Positions 9,635 through 19,178 of a stretch of 64,000 nt of DNA are shown here, in pieces. Every line of letters begins with the position of its first letter. Within the stretch, counting starts at the first letter, position 1. Source of the stretch: Elusimicrobiota bacterium (GTDB lineage: Bacteria; Elusimicrobiota; Elusimicrobia; FEN-1173). The stretch is taken from NCBI GenBank assembly GCA_016788905.1, contig JAEURZ010000009.1:36549-100548 (forward strand). Direction: 5' to 3'. The position numbers and the translations under genes were made by a program. The notes beneath the pieces were generated by a model, which saw nothing but the letters and a program-made list of their open reading frames with translations, did no database searches and was not told the origin of the DNA.

Positions 9635-11748
9635 AAGACCTTCTTTTGGAAATCGGGATGGAAGAAATTCCCGCGCGGTTTTTGTCACCGGCCTTGGACG
9701 CGCTGTTGGCCCATGGGCGAGACCGACTGGAGAAAGCAGGTTTCTCTTTTAAGGAAGTCCGGGTGTGTGGAACGCCCCGACGGTTGGCCCTCCTTGTGGA
9801 CGGGTTGTCTCCCAAGGCCCGTGATCGGGAACAGGAATTTCTGGGCCCCGCTCTGGCCCAGGCGAAAGACGCGGCCGGAAACTGGACCCCCGCCGCCCAG
9901 GGATTTGCCCGTTCGCAAGGGACGACTCCGGAACGATTGGGGACGCGGGGCACCGATCGGGGGGAACGTCTCGTTTACTTAAAAAAAACGCCCGGAGCCA
10001 CGGCGGAAAAAGTTCTTCCCGTTCTCCTTCCTGAACTCATTCAATCCCTTTCTTTTCCCAAAAGTATGGTGTGGGAGGAAAGCCGGTTGACTTTTGCCCG
10101 CCCGATTCGCTGGATCGTGGCCTTGTTCGGGGCCAAGCCCATTCCTTTTGTTTTAGCGGGGGTCAAGGCCGGTCGACGAACGTTGGGTCTTCGCTTCCAC
10201 ACGCGGCGACCAATTGATCTTGCAGCGCCGAACCGTTACACGGCTTCGCTCAAAAACCATTGTGTCATCGTGGATCCCGCCGAACGTCGGGAACTGATCC
10301 TTAAACAGATCGACCATGTGGCCAAAATCACACACGGGTTTATCCCGGTGGACCGGGACGAGGCCTTGCTTCAGGAAGTCACGAATCTGGTTGAACATCC
10401 GGTGGCGGTGGTGGGGAAATTCGACCCCCGGTTCCTCGCGGTTCCCCAAGAGGTGTTGGTGACCTCCATGAAGAAACACCAGAAATATTTCCCGGTGTTT
10501 AAAGACGTTTCCTGTGAAGAGTTGCTCCCTTGTTTCGTTGCGGTGCGTAACGGGCTTTCCGATAACCAGGTCGTGGTGCGCGAAGGATATGAGCGGGTTC
10601 TGTCGGCCCGTTTGAGCGACGCGGCTTTTTTCTTTGGGGAACACGCGAAGCGAACCCTGGACTCCCGTGTGGCCGATCTTCGGGGGATCGCCTTCCTTTC
10701 GGCCTCCTTGACGATGGCGGACAAGACGGAGCGGGTCGGTCGCCTGACCGATGGGCTGTGTGTCGATCTTCTGCGCGTGGAGGAATCGGTTCAGGGGGAG
10801 GCCCGCCGCATCGCTCGGTTGGGGAAAGCGGACCTGACCACGGGCCTGGTGGGTGAATTTCCTGAACTCCAGGGAATTGTGGGCCGTCTCTACGCTGAAC
10901 GGGACGGTGAAAGTCCGGTCGTGTGCCGTGGCATTGAAGAACACTATTGGCCACTGACCGCGGAGGGGGTGTTGCCATCGGGGGAAGCGGCCGCGTGGGT
11001 TTCTGTGGCGGACAAGATCGATACGTTGGCCGGAAACTTTTTGATCGGTAAAATTCCCTCCGGGTCCCAGGACCCCTACGGTTTGCGACGGGCGGCGATC
11101 GGGGTGTTGCGTGTTTTGGAGGCTCGCGGGGAAGGCGTTTCCCTGTGGGCGATCGTGGAACGCGCTCTGGCTCTTTTCCCGGAAAGTTTGGGTGATCGGA
11201 TAAAGGCTGGGGTGTCGTTGCGTGATTTTTTTGGGCAACGGTGGTCGGCCCTCGCGGAAGCGCGGGGGTTTCGTTCGGATGAGATTGACGCTGTTTTGGC
11301 CTCGGGGTTTTCGGATGTGAAGGACGTGTGGGCCCGTTTGGCGGCGCTCCGTGGCATACGCCGACACCCTGATTTTGCGCCTCTCTCCGTCGCCTTTAAG
11401 CGAGCGGCCAACCTCCTGAAACAAGCGGAAAAGAAGGGCGAGGCGTTCGCCTCGGCCCCGCGTGACGATTTGTTCCGAACCGAAGCGGAACGCGTTCTCG
11501 CGGCGCGTGTCATTGAAATGGAAAAAGCGTCGGGGCCTCTTTTGTCCGCGAGGGACTACCCCGCCGTCCTCTCCGGATTGGTCACCCTTCGAAATCCTGT
11601 GGACGACTTTTTTGTCCAGGTGGTGGTGATGGACCCCGAAACGGCCCTTCGTCAAAATCGTTTAGCGTTGTTGGCGGAGGTTCGTTCCTTGTTCGTTCGG
11701 GTGGCGGACTTCGCTCGGCTCCAGGACACCCCTTCCGCGCTCGGATGA
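9631..11748 (+). CDS. glyS: Glycyl-tRNA synthetase beta subunit
   Basis: Beta chain of the alpha2beta2 glycyl-tRNA synthetase, involved in tRNA-Gly binding. 705 residues, normal family length. The N-terminus [14 protein letters not shown] is diagnostic, as are [19 protein letters not shown] and the HD-like segment AFFFGEH..., with a C-terminal anticodon-binding domain ending near [10 protein letters not shown]. The ATG overlaps the glyQ stop; the stop overlaps the start of the next small ORF. Confidence 0.97.
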   Translation: MKDLLLEIGMEEIPARFLSPALDALLAHGRDRLEKAGFSFKEVRVCGTPRRLALLVDGLSPKARDREQEFLGPALAQAKDAAGNWTPAAQGFARSQGTTPERLGTRGTDRGERLVYLKKTPGATAEKVLPVLLPELIQSLSFPKSMVWEESRLTFARPIRWIVALFGAKPIPFVLAGVKAGRRTLGLRFHTRRPIDLAAPNRYTASLKNHCVIVDPAERRELILKQIDHVAKITHGFIPVDRDEALLQEVTNLVEHPVAVVGKFDPRFLAVPQEVLVTSMKKHQKYFPVFKDVSCEELLPCFVAVRNGLSDNQVVVREGYERVLSARLSDAAFFFGEHAKRTLDSRVADLRGIAFLSASLTMADKTERVGRLTDGLCVDLLRVEESVQGEARRIARLGKADLTTGLVGEFPELQGIVGRLYAERDGESPVVCRGIEEHYWPLTAEGVLPSGEAAAWVSVADKIDTLAGNFLIGKIPSGSQDPYGLRRAAIGVLRVLEARGEGVSLWAIVERALALFPESLGDRIKAGVSLRDFFGQRWSALAEARGFRSDEIDAVLASGFSDVKDVWARLAALRGIRRHPDFAPLSVAFKRAANLLKQAEKKGEAFASAPRDDLFRTEAERVLAARVIEMEKASGPLLSARDYPAVLSGLVTLRNPVDDFFVQVVVMDPETALRQNRLALLAEVRSLFVRVADFARLQDTPSALG

Positions 11749-11990
11749 TTTGGGTCGGGGTGGCGTTGGGGCTCTTGTTTTTTGTCTTTCTCGCCCGCCT
11801 GTTTTCGGGGGCGTTTCGGGCGGCGGACCATCCCACTTTTGTGATGGAAAAACCCGCGTGGCCGAGGAAATTGGCGCCGGTGGCGGAAGCCCTTGACCGG
11901 TGGCGCGAGGAAGGGCGGTTGACCCGTGAGGAGCACGAACGAATGATGAGTTTCCTCCGGGAAGAGTCCGCACCCGTTCTTCGCCCTTGA
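11745..11990 (+). CDS. Small single-TM protein, unknown function
   Basis: 81 residues with one N-terminal membrane helix (about 3-24, [19 protein letters not shown]) and a charged cytosolic tail containing the putative helix VAEALDRWREEGRLTREEHERMMSFL, which resembles short SHOCT-like C-terminal helices. No family is recognised with confidence. ATGA overlap with glyS and an ordinary codon pattern make it likely a real last gene of this operon. Its end coincides with the -35 box of the next promoter. Confidence 0.6.
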   Translation: MIWVGVALGLLFFVFLARLFSGAFRAADHPTFVMEKPAWPRKLAPVAEALDRWREEGRLTREEHERMMSFLREESAPVLRP

Positions 11991-12015
11991 CAGTCTTGCC
12001 TTTTTGGATTATAAA
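11987..12015 (+). promoter_or_regulatory. Sigma-70 promoter of the LysM gene
   Basis: TTGACA at 11987-11992 and TATAAA at 12010-12015 with a 17-bp spacer, a near-consensus housekeeping promoter. The -35 box overlaps the end of the preceding small ORF. The predicted transcription start is near 12022, leaving an 85-nt leader before the LysM gene. Confidence 0.85.
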
Positions 12016-12040
12016 GGAACCGCTACCTTAGAGAGGGGAT

Positions 12041-12097
12041 ATGTCGTTCCCCGCCGACCGGCCGGTTTCACGTCCGAAAGTTTATTCGCTTTTCTAG
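12041..12097 (+). CDS. Possible 18-codon leader peptide
   Basis: Within the leader of the LysM mRNA, ATG 12041 follows a purine-rich GAGAGGGG and opens an 18-codon frame (MSFPADRPVSRPKVYSLF). Its TAG at 12095-12097 overlaps the AGGAGG Shine-Dalgarno of the LysM gene. This arrangement would allow translational coupling. It could also be chance: the spacing from the purine tract to ATG is short and no homologue is known to me. Confidence 0.3.
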   Translation: MSFPADRPVSRPKVYSLF

Positions 12098-12106
12098 GAG
12101 GTCATC

Positions 12107-13177
12107 ATGATGCGTGCATCCTTCCTCGCCCTGCTGTTGGCTGTTACTCCTCTGGTGTGGGCTGAGGAGACTGTTGAAGAGTGGGATGATTTTTCCGAAA
12201 CAGAAACAGCGGATGTTCTTTCCGCTGGCGCCATCGAGCCGTCAGGGGGAAGTTCGACGGTCGTCCCCGTCGATGCGGTTCCCCCCGCGGGATCTTCTAC
12301 CACGGTGAAGGCTGTTGTCCCTGTCCCCGGTGCCGGAACTCACGTCACCCCCGTTGTCTCCCCCCCATCCCCTGAACCCGATTCCGCCGGTTTAACCTTT
12401 CACCGCGTGGTTAAAGGGGACACCTTGTGGGATCTGGCCGGGTCTTATCTGAACAACGCGTTCCTGTGGCCCAAAATTTTTGAAGCCAATAAAAAAATTA
12501 TTAAAGATCCCCATTGGATATATCCCGACCAAGAATTTTTGATTCCTTCTGTGGTGGCGGCGGCCAAGATGGATCTTCCTCCCGCTCCTTCTTCGGTAGA
12601 GGAAGCGATGGATTATGTTGAAGAAGTTGTTCCCGAAGAGGTGGTGGGCGCTTCTGAACCCGAGGTCGTCACGGTCCCTGTGGTGACGGAAGAGGCGGGA
12701 GGTGCCGTTGAGCCCTCAGCGCCCGTTGCTGTTGACACACTTGTGGATGAGGGATTTCAAGAAGATGGTGCTTTCGCAAAGGATGAACGGGAAGCCATCA
12801 AGAAACGTTCGCAAGCGGTCCCTGGAGCTGGGTTCATGGGTGGGGTCGCGGACACGTTCTTGGCGGACGAAAATTGGGAGTATGACGGTTACGTGTTACG
12901 GGACCGGGATCAGCGGATGATGATCTCCCAGGGGGACGTGGTGTATCTCAATATCGGCGCGGCCGCTGGGGTCAAAGAAAAAATGATGGCCCACGTCTAT
13001 CGCGTGGGAAAGAAAGTCCGCGATCCTTACTTAAAAAAGAAAACCGTCCGGATGATTAAGCGTGTGGGAACCGTTATGGTGACCGGCCAGGTGAATGAGG
13101 AAGGATGTACCGCGGTTGTGACGAACAGTCTTGAGCCTATTCGCGTTGGGGACATCGTTAAATTTGTCGCCCGATAA
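12107..13177 (+). CDS. Exported LysM-domain protein
   Basis: 356 residues beginning with a signal peptide (MMRASFLALLLAVTPLVWA, cleavage likely before EE). A Ser/Pro/Val-rich linker precedes one LysM domain at about 102-148 (VVKGDTLWDLAGSYL...WPKIFEANKKII...IYPDQEFLIPS), which binds peptidoglycan. An acidic low-complexity stretch (about 160-230) and a C-terminal beta-rich domain follow. AGGAGG at 12096-12101 is well placed for ATG 12107. It is first in its transcription unit, 6 nt before a small TPR-like gene; probably periplasmic (inference). Confidence 0.88.
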   Translation: MMRASFLALLLAVTPLVWAEETVEEWDDFSETETADVLSAGAIEPSGGSSTVVPVDAVPPAGSSTTVKAVVPVPGAGTHVTPVVSPPSPEPDSAGLTFHRVVKGDTLWDLAGSYLNNAFLWPKIFEANKKIIKDPHWIYPDQEFLIPSVVAAAKMDLPPAPSSVEEAMDYVEEVVPEEVVGASEPEVVTVPVVTEEAGGAVEPSAPVAVDTLVDEGFQEDGAFAKDEREAIKKRSQAVPGAGFMGGVADTFLADENWEYDGYVLRDRDQRMMISQGDVVYLNIGAAAGVKEKMMAHVYRVGKKVRDPYLKKKTVRMIKRVGTVMVTGQVNEEGCTAVVTNSLEPIRVGDIVKFVAR

Positions 13178-13183
13178 GACCTC

Positions 13184-13567
13184 ATGAGACGTGGGTTTCT
13201 TGTTTTTATCCTTTTCTTTGGGTCGTTGTTCTATGGATGGGACCAGGGTGTTTCTCGTGGGGGAGTGGGGCGGTACATAGAGAGGAATCCTTCTTTTTAT
13301 GGGGGGGAACGGATTCTTTACATTCTGGGAAGTTTCCATGAGATCTGGAATCAGAACCAACAAGCGCTGGAAATGTATGCGCGGATTCGAAAGGTCTACC
13401 CGGACTCTCGGTGGAGCGACGAAGCGCAGTTTGGTGTCGCGTCTTCCTATGAACGCTTGAAAGATAGAAAAAAAGCGCTTGAAGAGTTTGAGAACTATAT
13501 GAAAGAGTTCCCCAATGGAAGGTTTCATGCGTCGGTTTCGAAAAACATTTCTCTATTAAAACAATAG
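13184..13567 (+). CDS. Small exported TPR-like protein
   Basis: 127 residues with an N-terminal hydrophobic segment (RRGFLVFILFFGSLFYGW) that may be a signal peptide or anchor. The rest reads as two to three TPR-type helices (ALEMYARIRKVYPDSRWSDEAQFGVASSYE..., KKALEEFENYMKEFPNG), the pattern of BamD/YbgF-type tetratricopeptide proteins. No lipobox cysteine is seen. It follows the LysM gene by 6 nt, so the two probably act together at the envelope (inference). Confidence 0.7.
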   Translation: MRRGFLVFILFFGSLFYGWDQGVSRGGVGRYIERNPSFYGGERILYILGSFHEIWNQNQQALEMYARIRKVYPDSRWSDEAQFGVASSYERLKDRKKALEEFENYMKEFPNGRFHASVSKNISLLKQ

Positions 13568-13634
13568 TGACGGGTGGTGTGGGGGGCTTTCGAAAACCCT
13601 GCTTCCTTGTCCACCGGTTCCTCCTGATACCCCC

Positions 13635-14819
13635 ATGAATTTTCCGACACAAGAGAAAGAGGCTCGACACCTTTTGAACCTGGTTGAGCCGTTGGGGCCG
13701 GTTCGATTTGCCCGACTTCTGGAACGGTTCGGGTCCATTCTTGAGGCTCTTCATTCAGGACCCGCGGGCTGGGCGTCGATCGAGGGATTTGGCGAGAAGG
13801 CCAGCGATTTTTATCGGAAAGCGGAAGAGGCGATCCCCCTTCTTAAAATAGAAACGGATGAAATCGTTCGTTTAAAGGCGCGGGTCCTGTGCGCTTTGGA
13901 TGAGGAATATCCCGAAGGGTTTCGACGGTTGCGGGACGCCCCGCCTCTCCTCTATGTGTGGGGGAAGCTTCTTCCCGTGGACGATTTGGGCATCGCGCTG
14001 GTGGGGTCGCGACGTCCAACGCCCTATGGCACGGCGGCGGCGGAACGCTTGGCCCGGGAGTTCGCCCAGGCCGGGGTCACGGTGGTCAGCGGTTTGGCTC
14101 GCGGGATTGATGGTGCCGCCCATGGGGCGGCTCTCGCAGGGGGCGGTCGAACGGTCGGTATTTTGGGAAGCGGGCTCAATCGGTTTTACCCGCTTGAACA
14201 TCGGAAACTCGCCGATCGCGTGGCGGAGAATGGGGCCGTGGTGACAGAGTTTCCTTTAACCGCGGGACCCGAGGCCAACCATTTTCCCCGTCGGAACCGA
14301 TTGATTGCCGCCTTGTCGGTGGGTGTGGTGGTGGTGGAAGCGTTGGAACGAAGTGGGGCTCTGATTACGGCGGGCCTTGCCGCGGATCAGGGGCGAGATG
14401 TGTTTGCTGTTCCGGGGTCGATTTTTTCACCCTTCAGTCGTGGGCCCCATCGCCTGATTAAACAGGGGGCTAAGCCTGTGGAGAGCGCCCAGGACGTTTT
14501 GGAAGAGATGGATATTTTTCGGGATGTCTCCAGAAAAGAACCCGTATCTTCCCGATCCCTAGGCGAATCCGCGCGGGAGACCCTTTCCCCGGCTGGAAGA
14601 AAATTGCTGGATGTTCTCACTCTGGATCCGACCGGGATTGACGGGTTGGCCCGTTCCGCGGGGTTGTCCGCTGCCGAGGCCACACGGGAACTGTTGGTGT
14701 TGGAATTGGCTGGTTGGGCCCGGGCCCGTCCGGGAAAAAACTACGTGGCCACTGAATTGTCGATGATGTCGGACCGATCAAAAAAGGAACCCCATGGCGA
14801 AATCACTGCTCATCGTTGA
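13635..14819 (+). CDS. dprA: DNA processing protein DprA
   Basis: Single-stranded-DNA-binding RecA loader used in natural transformation. 394 residues: N-terminal SAM/HhH-like region (about 1-80), Rossmann-like DprA domain (about 95-300) with LVGSRRPTPYGTAAAERLA, VSGLARGIDGAAHGAAL and FPRRNRLIAALS motifs, and a C-terminal winged helix (about 315-375) of the DML1-like type. ATG 13635 gives the standard start. The last 26 nt overlap the topA start, indicating co-transcription. Confidence 0.95.
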   Translation: MNFPTQEKEARHLLNLVEPLGPVRFARLLERFGSILEALHSGPAGWASIEGFGEKASDFYRKAEEAIPLLKIETDEIVRLKARVLCALDEEYPEGFRRLRDAPPLLYVWGKLLPVDDLGIALVGSRRPTPYGTAAAERLAREFAQAGVTVVSGLARGIDGAAHGAALAGGGRTVGILGSGLNRFYPLEHRKLADRVAENGAVVTEFPLTAGPEANHFPRRNRLIAALSVGVVVVEALERSGALITAGLAADQGRDVFAVPGSIFSPFSRGPHRLIKQGAKPVESAQDVLEEMDIFRDVSRKEPVSSRSLGESARETLSPAGRKLLDVLTLDPTGIDGLARSAGLSAAEATRELLVLELAGWARARPGKNYVATELSMMSDRSKKEPHGEITAHR

Positions 14820-16977
14820 GTCCCCCACTAAAGAAAGGACCATTGGTCCTATGTTGGGAAAAGATTTTGTGGTTCGGAGCTCTTACGGCCATATCCGAGA
14901 TTTGCCCAAAAAGGGTTTGGGTGTGGACGTGGAGAAAGGGTTTGAGCCCAGCTACACTATTTTGCCGCGGGCTAAGAAGATTCTGACGGAACTTAAACGG
15001 TTGGCGGAAAAGGCGGACCGGGTTTTCCTGGCCACCGACTTTGATCGGGAGGGGGAAGCCATTGCCTGGCATTTAAGCAAAGCGCTTAAACTGTCCAAAG
15101 CCAAATCCAAACGGATCACCTTTCATGAAATTACCCGGGAGGCCATCCGTGACGCGGTGGCCCATCCTCGGGACATCGATGAATCCCTCGTGGACGCCCA
15201 AGTGGCGCGGCGGGTGCTGGACCGTCTGGTGGGATACCGTTTGTCTCCCCTTTTGTGGGATAAAATTCGGCCAGGGTTGTCCGCGGGGCGGGTTCAATCC
15301 GTGGCCGTGCGCCTGATTTGCGCCCGGGAAGAAGAAATCGAAAAGTTTAAGGCGGAAGAGTATTGGACGTTGTCCGCGCTCCTTGAGAAATCCAAACAGC
15401 CGTTTACGGCGGGCCTTTACGCCAAGGGCGAAACGAAATTCACGAAATTTTCATTTCGGCAGAAGGGTTCCGTGGACGAGGTTTTGGCCGGCCTGGAGGG
15501 GGCGACTTATCGGGTGGTGTCCGTGGAACCAAAAGAACGACGTCGGTCACCATCGGCCCCTTTTACCACCGCTTCGCTCCAGCAAGATTCGTCCCGGCGC
15601 CTCCATTATTCCGCTTCCCGCACCATGGTCGTTGCTCAGCAATTGTATGAAGGGATTGAAGTGGAAGCTGGCGAAGGGCCCGTGGGGCTTATTACGTATA
15701 TGCGAACGGATTCTGTTCAAGTGGCGAAAGTGGCCCAGACCGAGGCCGCCGCCTTTATCAAGAAAACATTTGGGAAAGACCACCTCCCGGCCAAACCGCG
15801 GGTCTACAAAACCAAAAGCAAGGGAGCCCAGGAGGCGCACGAAGCCATTCGTCCCACACAACCTTCCCGTTCCCCTGAATCGATTCGTGCATTTCTCGAA
15901 CCAGACCAATTCAAGATGTACGAACTGATTTGGCGTCGGTTCATGGCGAGCCAAATGGCGGACGCTTTGTTTGACACGGTGACGGCCGATATCTCCGCGA
16001 AGGAATACTTTTTTAGGGCGGCGGGACACACCCTGAAGTTTGCCGGCTACTTGGCGGCTTACGGCGAAGTGGCCGATGAGGACACCAAAAAGGAAGGAGA
16101 CGAACCCTCCTCAACGCTCCCCCCCTTAAAGGCGGGCGATGTGGTGACGCTGAAGGAGCTCCGTCCCGAACAACATTTTACCGAACCTCCCCCCCGGTTT
16201 AACGAGGCGAGTTTGGTGAAAGTATTGGAAGAACACGGCATCGGGCGGCCGTCCACTTACGCGCCGATCATGCACACCATTGTGGACCGAGGCTATGTTC
16301 GGTTGGAGGAACGCCGATTCTATCCTTCCCAGTTGGGACGGGTGGTGGACAGCCAGCTGCTCGTCCATTTCCCGGAAATAGTGAGCGTCGATTTTACCGC
16401 CAAACTGGAAGGTCGCCTGGATGGAATCGCCGCGGCCAAGGCCCACTGGGTTGATGTTTTAAAAGATTTTTACACGCCGTTTGAAGCGGGAATACAGAAA
16501 GCCGGAACCGGCATGGAAAAAATTGACATCAAGCCCGAGGCTTCGGAAGAAAAATGTCCGAAGTGTGAGGCCCCCATGGGGATCCGGGAAAACCGCAGCG
16601 GGCGTTATCTGGCCTGCAGTCGCTATCCCGAATGTAAGAGCACCATGCCGGTGGACCGGAACGGGAAAAAAGTTGTTCCGGAAGAGACGTCAGAAGTTTG
16701 CCCGAACTGTCAAAAGCCCATGGTGATTCGTATCGGGCGTGGGTTTGGGCGACGGCCCACCCGATATCTGGCCTGTACGGGATATCCCACGTGTAAGACG
16801 ACTTTTTCCATCGATAAAGAGGGAAATAAAATTGTCCGTCCCAAACCCGAACCCACAGAGGAAAAGTGTGGCAAGTGCGGAAAAATGATGTGGAAACGGG
16901 TTGGAAAGCGGGGGCCCTTTTTGGCGTGCTCCGGGTTTCCCAAATGCCGAAACATCAAACCGATCCCCGCGGCTTAA
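14794..16977 (+). CDS. topA: DNA topoisomerase I
   Basis: Type IA topoisomerase that relaxes negative supercoils. 727 residues: TOPRIM domain at the N-terminus (LLIVESPTKERTI, then DFDREGEAIAWHL), the core with active-site Tyr302 in ITYMRTDS, and three C-terminal four-cysteine zinc ribbons (about 585-620, 632-672 and 689-722). Starts inside the dprA 3' end. Family-typical length and no anomalies. Confidence 0.97.
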   Translation: MAKSLLIVESPTKERTIGPMLGKDFVVRSSYGHIRDLPKKGLGVDVEKGFEPSYTILPRAKKILTELKRLAEKADRVFLATDFDREGEAIAWHLSKALKLSKAKSKRITFHEITREAIRDAVAHPRDIDESLVDAQVARRVLDRLVGYRLSPLLWDKIRPGLSAGRVQSVAVRLICAREEEIEKFKAEEYWTLSALLEKSKQPFTAGLYAKGETKFTKFSFRQKGSVDEVLAGLEGATYRVVSVEPKERRRSPSAPFTTASLQQDSSRRLHYSASRTMVVAQQLYEGIEVEAGEGPVGLITYMRTDSVQVAKVAQTEAAAFIKKTFGKDHLPAKPRVYKTKSKGAQEAHEAIRPTQPSRSPESIRAFLEPDQFKMYELIWRRFMASQMADALFDTVTADISAKEYFFRAAGHTLKFAGYLAAYGEVADEDTKKEGDEPSSTLPPLKAGDVVTLKELRPEQHFTEPPPRFNEASLVKVLEEHGIGRPSTYAPIMHTIVDRGYVRLEERRFYPSQLGRVVDSQLLVHFPEIVSVDFTAKLEGRLDGIAAAKAHWVDVLKDFYTPFEAGIQKAGTGMEKIDIKPEASEEKCPKCEAPMGIRENRSGRYLACSRYPECKSTMPVDRNGKKVVPEETSEVCPNCQKPMVIRIGRGFGRRPTRYLACTGYPTCKTTFSIDKEGNKIVRPKPEPTEEKCGKCGKMMWKRVGKRGPFLACSGFPKCRNIKPIPAA

Positions 16978-17033
16978 GCGGGACCGCTGGGTGAGCCTTT
17001 TCGTTTTAGGGATGGGGTTTCGGGCCAACACCC

Positions 17034-17987
17034 GTGCCCGCGGGAACCCGTTTCAAAAGCGATTTTATTGTGGAAATTGACGACGCCCTCGATCGATTCT
17101 GGATTTTTTTAAGGGGAGAACGAAACCTATCCCCGGCCACCCGCCGCGCTTATCAATCGGATTTACTGCCCTTCGCCTCCTACTGGCAATCGGAGCAAAA
17201 AGGGGTGGCGATTGAAACGGCGGATCGGTCCTCTCTTCGGCCCTACTTGGCACGACTCGGTGAACGGGGCTGGCGCCGCGCAACCCTTTTGCGAAAATAC
17301 GAATCCCTGTGGTCCTTCTTTCGGTTTCTGACACGGAAGGGGATTGTTCCGCGTAATCCAACGGACGGTATTTCCCGACCCAAACCGGAGCGTCGTGTTC
17401 CTTTGTTCCTCAATGAAGGGGATGTGGCGCGACTTCTGACACCTCGAGACCCTGGTTCAAGGCGGGGGGGGGCGCTCCGTTCCGCCCGGGACGCCGCGAT
17501 CGTCGAACTCTTTTATTCCGCGGGGTTACGTGTGGAAGAAATGGTGACATTGCCCGTTGGGGCCCTCGATCCCTGGGAAGGGGCGGTACGGGTTTTCGGC
17601 AAGGGATCCCGGGAACGTGTGGCACCAGTCGGGGAAGCGGCCTTGGAGCGCATTCGAGCTTACCTGGGTCTTCGCGGGATTACTTTTTTTTCAGGGGGAA
17701 GTGAGGGCGCGACACGTCCTCTGTTCGCCGGGTCCTCGGACCGCCCGTTGAACGTTCGGACGATGCGGCGGGTGGTGGAACAAGCGGGTCGGGCGGCGGG
17801 GTTAACAAAGGCTTACCCCCACCTCCTGCGTCATTCTTTCGCCACGCACCTGTTGAACCGGGGATGCGACCTTCGCTCGGTTCAAGAAATGTTGGGCCAC
17901 AAAAATCTTTCCACCACTCAAATTTACACCCACGTCACCACCGAACGGTTGCGCCAGGTGTATGACAAAGCCCACCCGCGCGCGTGA
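17034..17987 (+). CDS. xerC: Tyrosine recombinase XerC/XerD
   Basis: Site-specific recombinase, probably resolving chromosome dimers at dif with a Xer partner. 317 residues from GTG 17034. N-terminal SAM-like core-binding domain (about 15-105), then the catalytic domain with Arg in YSAGLRVEEM, the Lys-containing beta-hairpin GKGSRERVAPV, HLLRHSFATHLL, LGHKNLSTTQIYTHV and nucleophile Tyr298. XerC versus XerD cannot be decided from the sequence alone; placement after topA is common for XerC. The stop overlaps the next GTG. Confidence 0.88.
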   Translation: MPAGTRFKSDFIVEIDDALDRFWIFLRGERNLSPATRRAYQSDLLPFASYWQSEQKGVAIETADRSSLRPYLARLGERGWRRATLLRKYESLWSFFRFLTRKGIVPRNPTDGISRPKPERRVPLFLNEGDVARLLTPRDPGSRRGGALRSARDAAIVELFYSAGLRVEEMVTLPVGALDPWEGAVRVFGKGSRERVAPVGEAALERIRAYLGLRGITFFSGGSEGATRPLFAGSSDRPLNVRTMRRVVEQAGRAAGLTKAYPHLLRHSFATHLLNRGCDLRSVQEMLGHKNLSTTQIYTHVTTERLRQVYDKAHPRA

Positions 17988-19066
17988 CACTTTCCGTGAG
18001 TGAAGACCCCGTCCTTCCCGACAAAATCCAGCTCTTGATGGAAGAAGCTTCCTGCGATCGTGCGGAGGCGGAGTTGGCCATGTCCTTGGTGGGCTACGAC
18101 CTTGAAAAAGCGATTCGGACCATTGGGACGCTGCTTCGTCACATTGTGGTCGTGAAAGGAAAATTTCTGGAGGTCAGTCAGAATCTTCACGGGCTCCTTC
18201 TTTTGATTGCGGATACACGCCGCGAACATTTTATTCGAGCTCGGGCCGTGGTGTCCTACAACCCAGCGTTGTTTGAGACGGGATTGACCCCCCATTGGTA
18301 TGATTTTGAGAGAAGCATTTACGCGGCCCGTTTGGGAGAGGGCACTCTCCAACACGTGAGTCAAGATCTGGAGCGTTCCTATATTGAGCGACTGGAAACC
18401 CGCCGAGACGATTTTTTTTCAGCACTAAAATCGCCGGAGAAACGGGACCTTCCCGCCGTTCTGAATGACGGGTTTTCCGCGTCTTTCCCTCGGGGTGTGC
18501 AGTCCGAGTTTAGGCCGGAAGTGATCGATTGGAACCAATTTCGTCGCTTCCCCATCAAAGGGGAGGACCGTGGTTCCCTGGGGGCATCTCCCCCCCGAGG
18601 AAGTGGGGCTGGTTTTTCAAAGGGGGGGGGCTCCCCATCCGAAATGGCTCATGATGAAAAGGGGAAAGGGCACGACCCTCTCTCCTGGAGTGAACCTCCC
18701 TTGGAGAACCGGCTCCATGGGGCTGGTGAAACGCTTCGCATTGAGATGGAGCTGGTGGGGGATCCGAACGGTCCCTTGGCGAGCGAGGTTCGTGAAGGGG
18801 ATCGAATCACGGTGATGCTGTCGGACGGTCGGGACATTGCCCATTACATCGCCAAACTTTTTGGGGCCATGAACGAAAAGGGTCCTCGCCCTATTGACGC
18901 TCCCGTGGAAACCATTCAACGGGAAAAAGGGCGCGTCCGATTTTATGTGAGACTCTCCGCAGGGATTCTGGGGTTGGCGGAAGTCCCCGAGACCACCCCG
19001 ATCCGTGTTTCGCCACGAGAAGAGGAAAGCTGGTGGCGCCGTTTCTTAGGAAAATCTTCCTCCTAA
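17984..19066 (+). CDS. Unrecognised protein with UBA-like N-terminus
   Basis: 360 residues. Residues about 12-45 (KIQLLMEEASCDRAEAELAM..., then DLEKAIRTI) match the three-helix UBA-like pattern found in EF-Ts and nascent-chain factors. A conserved-looking block follows (about 48-150: VVVKGKFLEV, HGLLLLIADTRREHF). A Gly/Ser-rich linker (about 188-225) then leads to a C-terminal domain of about 110 residues (ETLRIEMELVGDPNGPLASEV...). No signal peptide or TM segment. I do not recognise the full-length family. It overlaps xerC by 4 nt (GTGA) and precedes the dcw promoter. Confidence 0.65.
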   Translation: MTLSVSEDPVLPDKIQLLMEEASCDRAEAELAMSLVGYDLEKAIRTIGTLLRHIVVVKGKFLEVSQNLHGLLLLIADTRREHFIRARAVVSYNPALFETGLTPHWYDFERSIYAARLGEGTLQHVSQDLERSYIERLETRRDDFFSALKSPEKRDLPAVLNDGFSASFPRGVQSEFRPEVIDWNQFRRFPIKGEDRGSLGASPPRGSGAGFSKGGGSPSEMAHDEKGKGHDPLSWSEPPLENRLHGAGETLRIEMELVGDPNGPLASEVREGDRITVMLSDGRDIAHYIAKLFGAMNEKGPRPIDAPVETIQREKGRVRFYVRLSAGILGLAEVPETTPIRVSPREEESWWRRFLGKSSS

Positions 19067-19141
19067 TCCTTCCGCCACGGTTCCAGTTCTTCGCGTTTCC
19101 TCTGTCCCTCTGATTGTAATTTTCCCGCCCCCAAAAAAACC

Positions 19142-19170
19142 TTGACAAAGAGTGCGGCCTTCACTATTCT
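19142..19170 (+). promoter_or_regulatory. Sigma-70 promoter of the dcw (mraZ) operon
   Basis: TTGACA (19142-19147), 17-bp spacer, TATTCT (19165-19170). The predicted start of transcription near 19177 is immediately upstream of a set of phased TGG repeats, so a repressor bound there would block initiation. Confidence 0.82.
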
Positions 19171-19178
19171 TTGAGAGT

